Positions 1-9,602 of a stretch of 51,424 bases of DNA are shown here, piece by piece. Position 1 is the stretch's first letter. The number at the start of each line of letters is the position of its first letter. Location: NCBI GenBank assembly GCA_028873535.1, contig JAGWIJ010000007.1, positions 1-51,424 of the forward strand, given 5' to 3'. Source of the stretch: Pseudomonadota bacterium (GTDB lineage Bacteria; Pseudomonadota; Gammaproteobacteria; Burkholderiales; Ferrovaceae). The position numbers and the translations under genes were made by a program. A model generated the notes under the pieces. That model did not search any database and was not told the origin of the DNA. It saw nothing but the letters and a program-made list of their open reading frames with translations.

Positions 1-381
1 AGGACGCAGCTGTTCCACCACCAGCTGGAACTCGCCGCGCGCTTCGTACAGGGTGGGCAGTCCGCGCGCCTCGACGGCGTCGCCATTGCGCGGCTGCCAG
101 TCCATCCACTGGTTGCGGCCGCGGAACATGGCGCAGCGCACCTGGGCGCTGGCGTCCTTGAGGTTGAAGTACCAGTGGCCGGAGCTGGCGCGCGTGAAGC
201 CGGAAATCTCGCCGGCCACCCATTGCAGCGGGTGGGCCTGCTCGATGGTCTGGCGCACCCGGCGTGCCAGCTCGGACACCGCGATCGCGTTGCCGGCGGG
301 TGGCACGCCAGCGCTGCCAAGGCCTGCGGGCCCGCTGGACGCGGTACCTGCCAACTTTGTGACAGAAGGTCTGCTTGACAT
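1..381 (-). CDS. xseA: Exodeoxyribonuclease VII large subunit, N-terminal part (cut by window edge)
   Basis: The reverse strand reads from an ATG at 379-381 to the window edge, 127 codons without a stop. After a low-complexity Ala/Gly/Pro-rich start, the translation has [13 protein letters not shown] and then the stretch [20 protein letters not shown] followed by [12 protein letters not shown], which is the OB-fold nucleic-acid-binding domain of XseA. The family pairs with XseB to degrade single-stranded DNA to short oligonucleotides in the cytoplasm. The catalytic C-terminal part lies outside the window. It is transcribed divergently from exbB across a 226-base gap that contains two DnaA-box-like sites. 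The N-terminal extension before VSELARRV is longer than usual, so the true start could be internal, but no better start codon is obvious. Confidence 0.88.
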   Translation of the reverse strand, partial: MSSRPSVTKLAGTASSGPAGLGSAGVPPAGNAIAVSELARRVRQTIEQAHPLQWVAGEISGFTRASSGHWYFNLKDASAQVRCAMFRGRNQWMDWQPRNGDAVEARGLPTLYEARGEFQLVVEQLRP

Positions 382-427
382 TTGAGGATCGACCGCAGGT
401 ATTTGTTTTTAAATAAAAAATCAGTTT

Positions 428-444
428 CGATCAAAAATTGATCG
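428..444. promoter_or_regulatory. Palindrome in the xseA-exbB gap
   Basis: CGATCAA-AAA-TTGATCG is a perfect 7-base inverted repeat with a 3-base centre, in an AT-rich stretch just upstream of xseA. It could be an operator or part of the xseA promoter. No known consensus was matched, so the role is an inference from symmetry and position. Confidence 0.3.
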
Positions 445-506
445 GGGCAGAAAAAACCCTTTTCAACGGGCTACTTACCCTGCCTGGTCCAAATTCACCC
501 ACAAGT

Positions 507-529
507 TTATCCACAGAGAATGTGGACAA
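507..529. promoter_or_regulatory. Inverted pair of DnaA-box-like sites
   Basis: TTATCCACA at 507-515 matches the classical DnaA box exactly. After GAGAA comes TGTGGACAA at 521-529, whose reverse complement TTGTCCACA differs from the box at one base. The two are arranged head to head between divergent xseA and exbB. They could let DnaA regulate one or both genes. Only two boxes are seen and no dnaA/dnaN or AT-rich unwinding element is nearby, so this is not presented as an origin. Confidence 0.5.
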
Positions 530-607
530 GTCTTAATAGGCTGAAGAAGGCGCGCTTTCCGGTACACTACGCGCTTCCAAAAACTGTACTGGTCCTAAGG
601 TGCTCCC

Positions 608-1216
608 TTGCTGACTATTCTGGAAGCGGCCGGCTGGCCGAGCTGGCTGTTGGTGGTGTGTTCGGTGATTTCCCTGGCGATCATCCTGGAGCGCACGTGG
701 GCCTTGCGGCTGACGGTGGTGGCCCCCAAGGATCTGCTGGCGCGCGTGGTGCAGGAATACGAGACGCGTGGCGTCAACCGCGACGTGCTGGGCAAGCTCA
801 GCCAGTCCAGCCTGCTGGGGCGGATTTTCGCGGCCGGCCTCAACAATGCCAACGCCACGCGCGAGATCATGAAGGAGTCGATCGAGGAGTCCGGTCGCGC
901 CGTGCTGGTCGAGCTGGAGCGTTTCCTGACCACACTCGGCACCATCGCTTCGATCGCGCCGCTGCTCGGCCTGTTCGGCACGGTGGTCGGCATGATCCTG
1001 ATCTTCCGCACCCAGGGCCCGTCCGGCGGCAGCCCGGCCGAGCTTGCGCATGGCATCTCGGTGGCGCTCTACAACACCGCTTTCGGCCTGATCGTGGCCG
1101 TGCCCTCGATGATCTTCTATCGCCACTTCCGTGCGCGTGTCGACCTGCTGGTGGTCGAGATGGAACAGCAGGCGATCAAGCTGGTCGAGATCGTCCACGG
1201 CGATCGCAACCGCTGA
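608..1216 (+). CDS. exbB: ExbB/TolQ/MotA-family proton channel protein
   Basis: A 202-residue inner-membrane protein of the ExbB/TolQ family. With ExbD it forms the proton-driven motor that energises TonB-dependent outer-membrane transport. The layout is typical: one membrane segment near residues 12-30, a cytoplasmic domain, then two segments around the motif TLGTIASIAPLLGLFGTVVGM and in GISVALYNTAFGLIVAVPSM. The conserved Gly/Thr-rich lining of the channel is present. The chosen start is TTG at 608 because CTAAGG lies about 7 bases upstream and no ATG precedes the first membrane segment. exbD follows after 10 bases. A TonB-dependent receptor is encoded at 18.6-20.8 kb, but no tonB is in the window. 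Confidence 0.88.
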   Translation: MLTILEAAGWPSWLLVVCSVISLAIILERTWALRLTVVAPKDLLARVVQEYETRGVNRDVLGKLSQSSLLGRIFAAGLNNANATREIMKESIEESGRAVLVELERFLTTLGTIASIAPLLGLFGTVVGMILIFRTQGPSGGSPAELAHGISVALYNTAFGLIVAVPSMIFYRHFRARVDLLVVEMEQQAIKLVEIVHGDRNR

Positions 1217-1226
1217 GGAGCAGGGC

Positions 1227-1649
1227 ATGAACTTCCGCCGCGGTCGCCATCGCGAGGATCCCGAGATCAACCTGATCCCGATGATCGACGTGCTGCTGGT
1301 GATCCTGATCTTCCTGATGATCACCACCACGTACGCCAAGTACACCGAATTGCGCATCAACCTGCCGCAGGCCGCCGGCGAGAACACGCAGGACCAGGCC
1401 ACTGTCATCAACGTCGCAGTGGACGCCGTCGGCCACTATCTGGTCAACGATTCCGCGGCCGCCTTCAGCGATCCCGACAGTTTTGCCGCCGTACTGCGCC
1501 AGGCCGTGGCCGGACGCAAGGATCCCATCGTCGCGATCAGCGCCGATGCCTCGGCCACCCACCAGTCGGTGGTCAATGTGATGGAAGCCGCGCGCCGCGC
1601 CGGCATTGCACACGTGACCTTCACGACCCAGGGTGCAGTCGCCCCCTGA
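1227..1649 (+). CDS. exbD: ExbD/TolR-family biopolymer transport protein
   Basis: A 140-residue partner of ExbB. A short cytoplasmic N-terminus (MNFRRGRHREDPEINLIPMID) leads into one membrane helix (VLLVILIFLMITTTY). It carries the family's functionally essential Asp in the sequence PMIDVLLVI (Asp near residue 21), and the rest is periplasmic. GAGGAG lies 6-10 bases upstream of the ATG. It sits 10 bases after exbB, and its last 17 bases overlap the start of lpxK, so exbB-exbD-lpxK is probably one transcript. This arrangement is common in Betaproteobacteria. Confidence 0.9.
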   Translation: MNFRRGRHREDPEINLIPMIDVLLVILIFLMITTTYAKYTELRINLPQAAGENTQDQATVINVAVDAVGHYLVNDSAAAFSDPDSFAAVLRQAVAGRKDPIVAISADASATHQSVVNVMEAARRAGIAHVTFTTQGAVAP

Positions 1650-2691
1650 ACCTGCGTGGCTGCAGCGCCTGCCGGCGGCCTGGTATGGCCGCCGGCCGGT
1701 GCTGGCGCTGGTACCCCTGAGCCTGCGGGTCGGCGCCGTCGCGGCGCTGCGCCGCCTCCTGTTCCGGTGGCGCCTGCGGCGCGTGGAACGCCTGCCCGTG
1801 CCGGTGGTGGTGGTGGGCAACCTGGTGGTCGGCGGCGCCGGCAAGACCCCGCTGGTGATCGCCCTGGCCGCCGCCCTGCGCGCAGCCGGCCGTCGTCCGG
1901 GTGTGATCAGCCGTGGCTATGGCGGCCGCTGGCGCCAACCGGGGCTGGTCCAGGCCGGCACCGACGCTGCGGATTGTGGTGACGAAGCCTTGCTGATCGC
2001 GCGCAGCGTGGATGCGCCGGTGGCAGTGGCACGCCGGCGTGCCGACGCAGCGCGGCTGCTGCTCGCGGCGCACCCCGAATGTGACCTGCTGCTGTGCGAT
2101 GACGGACTCCAGCACTACGCCCTGGCGCGCGACGTGGAACTGGTGGTGGTCGATGCCGCGCGCGGCTTCGGCAACGGCTGGCTGCTGCCGGCCGGGCCGC
2201 TGCGCGAACCGCTCGGCCGTCTGCGCTCGGTGCAAGGCGTGCTGCTGCACGGCGCCGCCCCCGATGCGCGCGCGGACCGGGCGCTGCAGGCTGCACTGCC
2301 GGCAGGCCTGCCGGCGTGGCGGCTGCGCCTGCGCATGGAGCCGCCGTGCTCGCTGGGTGGCGCCGGTGTGCGCGACTGGCCGGCGTGGTCCGGCATTGCC
2401 GTGCATGGCGTGGCCGGCATCGGCAATCCGGGGCGCTTTTTTGCGGGGCTGCGCGCGCAGGGACTGCGCGTGACGGAGCATGCCTTCCCGGACCATCATG
2501 CCTTGACGCCGGCCGATCTTGCCATCGCTGGCACGGCGCCGGTGCTGCTGACGGCCAAGGATGCAGTAAAATGCCCTTGGCTCGTATCGACGCGATACTG
2601 GGTGGTGCCGCTTGTGGCCGAACTGCCCGCGGGGCTGCTGCCCTGGCTGCTTGAACTGCTGGAGACGACGCGTGGACGCGAAAACCCTTGA
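1633..2691 (+). CDS. lpxK: Tetraacyldisaccharide 4'-kinase
   Basis: A 352-residue lipid A kinase that phosphorylates the 4' position of the tetraacyldisaccharide 1-phosphate at the cytoplasmic face of the inner membrane. The Walker A motif VGNLVVGGAGKT is at residues 61-72, followed by RPGVISRGYGG and, further on, CDEALLIAR-like and CDLLLCDDGLQHYAL, all diagnostic of LpxK. The amphipathic N-terminal region (AWYGRRPVLALVPLSLRV) fits membrane association. The start is GTG at 1633, inside the end of exbD, which suggests translational coupling. The 3' end overlaps the small zinc-ribbon gene by 20 bases. Confidence 0.95.
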   Translation: MQSPPEPAWLQRLPAAWYGRRPVLALVPLSLRVGAVAALRRLLFRWRLRRVERLPVPVVVVGNLVVGGAGKTPLVIALAAALRAAGRRPGVISRGYGGRWRQPGLVQAGTDAADCGDEALLIARSVDAPVAVARRRADAARLLLAAHPECDLLLCDDGLQHYALARDVELVVVDAARGFGNGWLLPAGPLREPLGRLRSVQGVLLHGAAPDARADRALQAALPAGLPAWRLRLRMEPPCSLGGAGVRDWPAWSGIAVHGVAGIGNPGRFFAGLRAQGLRVTEHAFPDHHALTPADLAIAGTAPVLLTAKDAVKCPWLVSTRYWVVPLVAELPAGLLPWLLELLETTRGRENP

Positions 2692-2851
2692 AATCCTGGT
2701 GTGCCCGGTGTGCAAGAGCCCTTTGCTGGTGCGCAAGGACCACGACGACCTGGTGTGCAAACCCTGCCGGCTGGCCTATCCGGTGCGCGATGGCATGTTC
2801 GTGATGCTGGTCGACGAAGCGACGCCGCTGCCGGCCGATCTCGATCTCTGA
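2672..2851 (+). CDS. Trm112/YcaR-family small zinc-ribbon protein
   Basis: A 59-residue protein with CPVC (residues 11-14) and CKPC (29-32), plus [18 protein letters not shown], the UPF0434/Trm112-like signature. Family members are small zinc-binding proteins. In bacteria the role is not well defined, although the eukaryotic homologue Trm112 activates methyltransferases. The start is GTG at 2672, where the homologous [14 protein letters not shown] begins. It overlaps lpxK by 20 bases and precedes kdsB by 10 bases, the usual lpxK-ycaR-kdsB order. Confidence 0.9.
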   Translation: MDAKTLEILVCPVCKSPLLVRKDHDDLVCKPCRLAYPVRDGMFVMLVDEATPLPADLDL

Positions 2852-2861
2852 GCCGCCACAC

Positions 2862-3644
2862 GTGGCCAGTCCCCGGTTCACGGTGCTGATCCCGGCACGG
2901 CTGGCGTCCAGCCGCCTGCCCGAAAAGCCGCTGGCCGACCTTGGCGGACGTCCGATGGTGGTGCGCTGCTGCGAGCGTGCACAGGCCTCGGGTGCGCAGC
3001 GGGTGGCAGTTGCCACCGATCATCCGCGCATCGTCGAGGCGGTCACGCGGCACGGTTTCGAAGCGGTGCTGACCAGTGCTGCGCATGCCACCGGCACCGA
3101 CCGCCTGGGCGAGGCCGCCGCCGCGCTCGACCTGGCGCCGGACGACATCGTCGTCAATCTGCAGGGCGACGAACCGCTGATCGATCCCGTGCTGCTGGCG
3201 CGTGTCGCGCAGCGTCTGGCCGAGCGTCCCGATGCGGTCATGGCCACAGTCGCGCACGCCATCCATGCGCGCGACGTCTTTCTCAATCCCGCCGTGGTCA
3301 AGCTGGTGCTGGATGCGCGCGGCGATGCCATCTGGTTCAGCCGTGCGCCGCTGCCATGGCCACGCGACGCCTGGGCCGGAGCCGGTTCCGCCTGGCCCGA
3401 GGGCCTGCCGGCGCTGCGCCATGTCGGCCTGTACGCCTACCGCCGTCATTTCCTGCCGGTCTACGCGGGACTGCCGATGCCGGACTGCGAACGCTTTGAG
3501 GCGCTGGAGCAGCTGCGCGTGCTCTACCACGGTCATCGCATCGCCTGCGTGCTCGTCGACCAGGCGCCGGCAGCCGGTGTCGACACGCCGGCCGACCTTG
3601 CGCGGGTGCGTCGCCAATTTGACCGGCCCCGCCAGGAGGAGTAG
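2862..3644 (+). CDS. kdsB: 3-deoxy-manno-octulosonate cytidylyltransferase (CMP-Kdo synthetase)
   Basis: A 260-residue enzyme that activates Kdo with CTP for transfer to lipid A. The N-terminal nucleotide-binding signature [20 protein letters not shown] is present. So are [11 protein letters not shown], the metal/product loop [13 protein letters not shown], and the C-terminal motif [18 protein letters not shown]. The length is normal for KdsB. The start is GTG at 2862; there is no close ATG, and the reading [14 protein letters not shown] aligns with the family. It continues the lpxK cluster. Confidence 0.95.
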   Translation: MASPRFTVLIPARLASSRLPEKPLADLGGRPMVVRCCERAQASGAQRVAVATDHPRIVEAVTRHGFEAVLTSAAHATGTDRLGEAAAALDLAPDDIVVNLQGDEPLIDPVLLARVAQRLAERPDAVMATVAHAIHARDVFLNPAVVKLVLDARGDAIWFSRAPLPWPRDAWAGAGSAWPEGLPALRHVGLYAYRRHFLPVYAGLPMPDCERFEALEQLRVLYHGHRIACVLVDQAPAAGVDTPADLARVRRQFDRPRQEE

Positions 3645-4367
<723 letters not shown>

Positions 4368-4369
4368 AC

Positions 4370-5638
4370 ATGGCGCAGCGACCGCGTAACGCCTTCTACG
4401 CGCAGTCCGGCGGCGTCACCGCCGTGATCAACGCGTCCGCGTGCGGGGTCATCGAGACCGCGCGCAAGCATCCCGACCGCATCGGCAAGCTGTATGCCGG
4501 GCGCAATGGCATCCTCGGCGCGCTGCGCGAGGATCTGGTCGACACCGGCAAGGAAAGCGAAGCCGCAATCCGTGCGCTGCGCCACACGCCGGCCGGCGCA
4601 TTCGGCTCGGCGCGCTACAAGCTCAAGGGTCTGGACGAGAACCGTGCCGAGTACGAACGCCTGATCGAGGTGTTTCGCGCCCACGACATCGGCTATTTCT
4701 TCTACAACGGCGGTGGCGATTCGCAGGATACCTGCCACAAGGTCTCGCAGATCGGCGAGGAACTCGCGTATCCGGTGGTCTGCGTGGGCGTTCCCAAGAC
4801 CATCGACAATGACCTTCCGTTCACCGACTGCTGTCCGGGCTTCGGCTCGGTGGCCAAGTACGTGGCCACCTCGATCCGCGAGGCGAGCTTCGACGTGGTC
4901 TCGATGGCCGAGACCTCGACCAAGGTATTCGTGCTCGAAGTGATGGGCCGCCACGCCGGCTGGATCACGGCGGCCTGCGGGCTGGCGAGCGAGCGCCCGG
5001 CCGACGGACCGCACATCCTGCTCTTCCCGGAGATCGCCTTCGATCCCGAAGCCTTCCTGGCCAAGGTCGATGCGACCGTGAAGGCGTACGGGCATTGCGT
5101 CATCGGCGTCAGCGAAGGCATCCGCGACGGCGCCGGGAACTTCCTGTCCGACAGCGGCGTGCGCGATGCCTTCGGCCATGCGCAGCTCGGCGGCGTCGCG
5201 CCGCTGATCGCCGGCATGATCAAGCAGCGGCTGGGCTACAAGCACCATTGGGCCGTGGCCGACTATCTGCAGCGTGCGGCGCGCCATCTGGCCTCGCGCA
5301 CCGACGTCAAGCAGGCCTATGCCATGGGCAAGGCCGCCGTCGAACTGGCCCTGCGCGGCCACAACGCCGTGATGCCGACCATCGAGCGCATCTCCGACCG
5401 GCCGTACAAGTGGAAGGTCGGCATGGTCGCGCTTGCCGATGTGGCCAATCGCGAGCGCATGATGCCGCGTGACTACATCAGTGCCGACGGATTCCACATC
5501 ACCGCCAAATGCCGCCGTTATCTGGCGCCGCTGATTGCCGGCGAGGATCACCCACCCTATCGCGACGGGCTGCCTGACTATGTGCGCCTGAAGCTGAGCG
5601 CGGTGAAGCGCAAGCTGGACACAGACTTCGGTAAATAG
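4370..5638 (+). CDS. pfp: Pyrophosphate-dependent 6-phosphofructokinase
   Basis: A 422-residue phosphofructokinase-family enzyme that phosphorylates fructose 6-phosphate reversibly. PPi use is inferred from sequence. The loop NGGGDSQDT (residues 113-121) carries Asp where ATP-PFKs have Gly, and VPKTIDNDL (141-149) carries Lys143 where ATP-PFKs have Gly. Both substitutions are the known determinants of PPi specificity. The nearby STKVFVLEVMGRHAGWI block is also typical. The start ATG lies 2 bases after adk. The next gene is a membrane H+-pyrophosphatase, an arrangement described in methanotrophs and other Proteobacteria. The enzyme allows glycolytic or gluconeogenic flux without spending ATP. 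Confidence 0.92.
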   Translation: MAQRPRNAFYAQSGGVTAVINASACGVIETARKHPDRIGKLYAGRNGILGALREDLVDTGKESEAAIRALRHTPAGAFGSARYKLKGLDENRAEYERLIEVFRAHDIGYFFYNGGGDSQDTCHKVSQIGEELAYPVVCVGVPKTIDNDLPFTDCCPGFGSVAKYVATSIREASFDVVSMAETSTKVFVLEVMGRHAGWITAACGLASERPADGPHILLFPEIAFDPEAFLAKVDATVKAYGHCVIGVSEGIRDGAGNFLSDSGVRDAFGHAQLGGVAPLIAGMIKQRLGYKHHWAVADYLQRAARHLASRTDVKQAYAMGKAAVELALRGHNAVMPTIERISDRPYKWKVGMVALADVANRERMMPRDYISADGFHITAKCRRYLAPLIAGEDHPPYRDGLPDYVRLKLSAVKRKLDTDFGK

Positions 5639-5640
5639 AA

Positions 5641-5657
5641 GCCCGGACTTCCCGGGC
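5641..5657 (+). other. Hairpin in the pfp-hppA spacer
   Basis: GCCCGG-ACTTC-CCGGGC forms a 6-base-pair stem two bases after the pfp stop codon. It is followed by CGATTTG rather than a run of T, so it does not look like a complete intrinsic terminator. It could adjust the pfp to hppA transcript ratio by pausing or processing. Confidence 0.4.
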
Positions 5658-5680
5658 CGATTTGTGAGGAGAGCACAAAG

Positions 5681-7723
5681 ATGTCCGTCGGAGTGTTGTT
5701 TGCCCTGGGGTGCGCGGTGGTTGCGCTGGTCTATGGTTTTGTTTCCTACCAGTGGGTGCTCGGACGACCGTCCGGCAATCCGCGCATGCTGGAAATCGCT
5801 GCGGCGATCCAGGAGGGCGCTTCGGCGTACCTGAACCGGCAGTACCGCACCATCGCGATGGTGGGCGCCGTGCTGTTCGTGGTGATCGGTTTTGCGCTTG
5901 ACTGGAAGACCGCCATCGGCTTCGCGATCGGCGCGTTCGCGTCGGGCGCGGCCGGCTTCATCGGCATGAACGTGTCGGTGCGCTCCAATGTGCGCACTGC
6001 ACAGGCGGCCCATGAAGGCCTCAATGCGGCGCTCGCCGTCGCCTTTCGCGGCGGGGCGGTGACCGGCCTGCTGGTGGTCGGCCTGGGCCTGCTGGGCGTG
6101 GCCGGCTACTTCCAGATCCTGCAGTCGATGGCGGCTCCCGGAGCACCCGTGGACATCGCGCCGCTGGTCGGTCTGGCCTTCGGCGGCTCGCTGATCTCCA
6201 TCTTCGCGCGGCTGGGCGGCGGCATCTTCACCAAGGGCGCCGACGTCGGCGCCGACCTGGTCGGCAAGGTCGAAGCCGGCATCCCCGAGGACGACCCGCG
6301 CAACCCGGCGGTGATCGCCGACAACGTGGGCGACAACGTGGGCGATTGCGCCGGCATGGCGGCCGACCTGTTCGAGACCTACGCGGTCACCATCATCGCC
6401 ACCATGCTGCTTGGCGGGCTGGTGATGAAGGGTTTCGGCAACGCGCTGGTCTATCCCCTGGTGCTGGGCGGGGTCAGCATCGTGTCGTCGATCATCGGCT
6501 GCTTCTTCGTCAAGGCAGGGCCCGACGGCAAGATCATGAAGGCCCTCTACAAGGGCCTGATCGTTGCGGGCGTGCTTGCTGCCATCGCCTTCTACCCCGT
6601 GACCGGCTGGCTCATGACCGGCAATCACGGTGCACCGGACGGCAGCGACTACTCGACCATGTCGCTGTGGCTGGCATCGCTGATCGGTCTGGTGGTGACG
6701 GCCGCGCTGGTCGTGATCACCGAGTACTACACGTCGACCGAGTTCGCGCCGGTGCGCACGATCGCCGAGGCATCGACCACCGGTCACGGCACCAACATCA
6801 TCGCCGGACTGGGCATTTCGATGAAGGCCACGGCAGCGCCGGTGCTGGTGATCTGTGTGGCCATCCTGCTGGCCTTCGGGCTGGCCGGACTCTACGGCGT
6901 GGCAGTGGCCGCCACTTCGATGCTGTCGATGGCCGGCATCGTGGTGGCGCTGGACGCCTATGGTCCGATCACCGACAACGCCGGCGGCATCGCCGAAATG
7001 TCGGGTCTGCCCAGCGCGATCCGCGACATCACTGACCCGCTCGATGCGGTGGGCAACACCACCAAGGCGGTCACCAAGGGGTACGCGATCGGCTCGGCGG
7101 CGCTCGCCGCCCTGGTGCTGTTTGCCGACTACACCCACGGCCTGCAGCTTCAGCTCGGACATGAGAGCGCTTTCGATCTGTCCAATCCGCGCGTGATCGT
7201 CGGCCTGTTCATCGGCGGCGCCGTGCCCTACCTGTTTGCCGCCATGGCGATGGAGGCGGTCGGCCGCTCCGCCGGCGCGGTGGTGGTGGAGGTGCGCCGC
7301 CAGTTCCGCGAAATCGCCGGGATCATGGAAGGCCGCGCCAAGCCGGACTATTCGCGCGCTGTCGACATGCTGACCAGTGCTGCCATCCGCGAGATGATCG
7401 TGCCTTCGCTGCTGCCGATTGCCGTTCCGCTGCTGGTCGGACTGCTGCTCGGCCCGCTCGCGCTGGGCGGCGTGTTGATGGGCAGCATCGTCACCGGCCT
7501 GTTCGTCGCCATCTCGATGACCACCGGCGGCGGCGCCTGGGACAATGCCAAGAAGTACATCGAGGATGACCATTTTGGCGGCAAGGGCTCGGATGCACAC
7601 AAGGCAGCCGTGACCGGCGACACCGTCGGCGATCCCTACAAGGACACCGCGGGTCCGGCGGTGAACCCGATGATCAAGATCATCAACATCGTCGCGCTGC
7701 TGATCGTGCCGCTGCTGCATTGA
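5681..7723 (+). CDS. hppA: Membrane-bound proton-pumping pyrophosphatase, K+-independent type
   Basis: A 680-residue integral membrane PPase with about 16 hydrophobic segments. It hydrolyses PPi and pumps protons out of the cytoplasm. The PPi/Mg site begins at [19 protein letters not shown] (from residue 188) and continues [19 protein letters not shown]. The second site ([20 protein letters not shown]) is near the C-terminus. The signature [10 protein letters not shown] places Lys at residue 462, the residue that marks K+-independent H+-PPases (K+-dependent forms have Ala there). GAGGAG lies upstream of the ATG at 5681. Next to pfp it closes a PPi economy: PPi either drives phosphofructokinase or is converted to proton motive force. 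Confidence 0.95.
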   Translation: MSVGVLFALGCAVVALVYGFVSYQWVLGRPSGNPRMLEIAAAIQEGASAYLNRQYRTIAMVGAVLFVVIGFALDWKTAIGFAIGAFASGAAGFIGMNVSVRSNVRTAQAAHEGLNAALAVAFRGGAVTGLLVVGLGLLGVAGYFQILQSMAAPGAPVDIAPLVGLAFGGSLISIFARLGGGIFTKGADVGADLVGKVEAGIPEDDPRNPAVIADNVGDNVGDCAGMAADLFETYAVTIIATMLLGGLVMKGFGNALVYPLVLGGVSIVSSIIGCFFVKAGPDGKIMKALYKGLIVAGVLAAIAFYPVTGWLMTGNHGAPDGSDYSTMSLWLASLIGLVVTAALVVITEYYTSTEFAPVRTIAEASTTGHGTNIIAGLGISMKATAAPVLVICVAILLAFGLAGLYGVAVAATSMLSMAGIVVALDAYGPITDNAGGIAEMSGLPSAIRDITDPLDAVGNTTKAVTKGYAIGSAALAALVLFADYTHGLQLQLGHESAFDLSNPRVIVGLFIGGAVPYLFAAMAMEAVGRSAGAVVVEVRRQFREIAGIMEGRAKPDYSRAVDMLTSAAIREMIVPSLLPIAVPLLVGLLLGPLALGGVLMGSIVTGLFVAISMTTGGGAWDNAKKYIEDDHFGGKGSDAHKAAVTGDTVGDPYKDTAGPAVNPMIKIINIVALLIVPLLH

Positions 7724-8391
7724 TTGCGCCGACTCCGCCACTGGCAGGTCCGGCAGGCGGGCCTGCCGGACCTGCCGTCAGCGAACCCGGCCTGCCGGAG
7801 CGCCTGGCGGCGGCGTTGGCCGGAAGCCTGCCGCCACCACTCGATGCCCGCATCCTGATGAGTGAACAGGAGCAGGCACTGGCAAGGCCGGCAGCGGTGC
7901 TGGTGGTGCTGGTGGCGGATGCCGTCGAAGGGGTCCGCATCCTGCTGACGCGCAGGACCGAGCACCTGCCCAATCATGCCGGCCAGATCAGCTTTGCCGG
8001 CGGCCGTGTCGATGCCGCCGATCGCGACGCGGTGGCCACCGCACTGCGCGAAGCCGGCGAAGAGATCGGGCTGGCGCCGCATGCCGTGCGCGTGATCGGC
8101 CTGCTGCCGGAATTCCTGGTGCCGACCGGATTCCGGGTCACCCCGGTGCTGGCCTGGCTGGATCAGACGCCACAACTGTGCGCCGATCCCGACGAGGTCG
8201 CCGAGATCTTCTACCTTCCCGCTGCGCTGGGGCTGGATCCCGAAGCCTGGAGCGTCGAGGAACTCGAACGCGGCGGGCAGCGGCGCAGGCTGTGGGTGAT
8301 GGAATACGAAGGTCGCCGCATCTGGGGCGCGACGGCGGCCATCCTGGTGTGGCTGGCCGGCGTGCTGCGCGCGCAAGGCATTCGCCTGTAG
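7720..8391 (+). CDS. NUDIX hydrolase, NudL-like CoA pyrophosphatase family
   Basis: A protein of up to 223 residues. [19 protein letters not shown] followed by [12 protein letters not shown] is the NudL/CoAse form of the Nudix box with the catalytic REAxEExG core. [20 protein letters not shown] is the usual downstream CoA-pyrophosphatase block. The family cleaves CoA, acyl-CoA or related nucleotides to 3',5'-ADP and phosphopantetheine; the substrate here is not shown. The start is uncertain. TTG at 7720 overlaps the hppA stop by 4 bases but has no clear ribosome binding site, and the first 25 codons are Pro/Gly/Ala-rich and form a large hairpin. Later alternatives are TTG at 7816 and ATG at 7858. 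The gene ends 7 bases from the convergent pip gene. Confidence 0.82.
   Translation: MIAPTPPLAGPAGGPAGPAVSEPGLPERLAAALAGSLPPPLDARILMSEQEQALARPAAVLVVLVADAVEGVRILLTRRTEHLPNHAGQISFAGGRVDAADRDAVATALREAGEEIGLAPHAVRVIGLLPEFLVPTGFRVTPVLAWLDQTPQLCADPDEVAEIFYLPAALGLDPEAWSVEELERGGQRRRLWVMEYEGRRIWGATAAILVWLAGVLRAQGIRL
7743..7776 (+). repeat. 34-base perfect inverted repeat just after hppA
   Basis: The arm GGCAGGTCCGGCAGGC at 7743-7758 is exactly repeated in reverse complement at 7761-7776, with only GG between. In RNA this gives about 15 GC-rich pairs closing a small loop, starting 20 bases after the hppA stop codon. No T-run follows. It lies inside the 5' end of the NUDIX frame as called here, coding a GPAGGPAGP stretch, so it may mean that the NUDIX start is further downstream. 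Confidence 0.8.
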
Positions 8392-8398
8392 CGTCTGC

Positions 8399-9379
8399 TC
8401 AGGCGGCTGGCAGCAGGCGCTTCATTTCCTCGGTGGCACGCACCAGCCCGGAACGGATCCCCGGCTCGAAGGCGGCATGGCCGGCGTCCGGCACCACGGT
8501 GTAGTGTGCCTCGGGCCACGCCAGGTGCAGGTCGTGGGCCGACATTGCCGGACACACGGCATCATAGCGGCCCTGCACGATGTAGGCGGGCAGGTGGCGG
8601 ATCCGGCCCACGCCGTCGAGCAGCGAGTTTTCCGGCAGGAAGATGTTGTTGACGAAGTAGTGCGCTTCGATGCGCGCCAGGCTCAGGGCCACGCTGTCGC
8701 CGGCATAGTGGGATACCGTGCCCGGATTCGGCAGCAGGGTGCTGCAGGCGCCTTCATAGCTGCCCCAGACACGCGCTGCCGGCAGATGCACGGCAGGGTC
8801 CGGGTGGGTCAGTCGCCGGTGATAGGCGTGCAGCAGGTCGTTGCGTTCGGCTGCCGGAATGTGGCCTGCAAACAGTTCCCACTGGTCGGGGAAGATGTGG
8901 CGCAGGCCATACAGGAACCAGTCGATCTCGATCGGCCGGCACAGGAAGATGCCGCGCAGGATCAGGCCCAGGCAGCTGTCCGGGTGGGCTTCTGCGTAGG
9001 CCAGTGCCAGCGTGCTGCCCCAGGAACCGCCGAACACCACCCAGCGGTCCACGTCCAGATGGCGTCGCAGGCTTTCGATATCCGCAATCAGCAGCGGTGT
9101 GGTGTTGTCGCGCAACTCGCCGAAGGGCAGCGAGCGCCCGGCACCGCGCTGGTCGAACACGATCACGCGATAGGCAGCAGGGTCGAAGAAGCGGCGGTGC
9201 TGCGGCCCGGCACCGGCACCGGGACCACCATGCAGGAATACCACCGGGATCCCGTTCGGATTGCCGGATTCCTCCCAGTACATGGCGTGCAGCGCATCGA
9301 GCTGCAGGTAACCGGTCCGGCGGGGCGTGATCTCCGGGAACAGCGGCAGGCTGGCGAGCGGTTCTGACAGGGGCGGCAT
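8399..9379 (-). CDS. pip: Proline iminopeptidase, alpha/beta hydrolase (S33)
   Basis: A 326-residue cytoplasmic peptidase that releases N-terminal proline. It has the oxyanion motif HGGPGAGAGP (residues 50-59) and DQRGAGRS (76-83). The nucleophile elbow GGSWGS holds Ser119, and Asp273 in QGRYDAVCP and His301 in DAGHAAFEPG complete the triad. The length matches the S33 family. It converges with the NUDIX gene (7-base gap) and diverges from phaZ. Confidence 0.93.
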   Translation of the reverse strand: MPPLSEPLASLPLFPEITPRRTGYLQLDALHAMYWEESGNPNGIPVVFLHGGPGAGAGPQHRRFFDPAAYRVIVFDQRGAGRSLPFGELRDNTTPLLIADIESLRRHLDVDRWVVFGGSWGSTLALAYAEAHPDSCLGLILRGIFLCRPIEIDWFLYGLRHIFPDQWELFAGHIPAAERNDLLHAYHRRLTHPDPAVHLPAARVWGSYEGACSTLLPNPGTVSHYAGDSVALSLARIEAHYFVNNIFLPENSLLDGVGRIRHLPAYIVQGRYDAVCPAMSAHDLHLAWPEAHYTVVPDAGHAAFEPGIRSGLVRATEEMKRLLPAA

Positions 9380-9602
9380 GGGACGGTGCAGGCCTCAAAA
9401 GTAAGCCGGAAAGGCCGTTGACACGTTATAGGTTTGCGATGGGGGCGACGCTGCCCTGTCACCCTGATGTGCTATTGTTGGATGTTTTTTCTGTGACTTG
9501 CAACACTGTCACGCACTCACACCGTGCGCGATCCGGCCGGGACACTGCTTCCGGGCCGGCGCAGCAAGGAATGCACTGCCCGCGAGCACTGGAGAATACT
9601 GC

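Noticed and set aside
507-529. Replication origin
   Set aside because: Only two DnaA-box-like sites, with no dnaA, dnaN, gyrB or rpmH nearby and no AT-rich repeat array.
9418-9423. TTGACA as a promoter for phaZ
   Set aside because: The sequence 16-19 bases downstream is GGGGGCG-rich and has no -10-like hexamer, so a promoter call is not supported.
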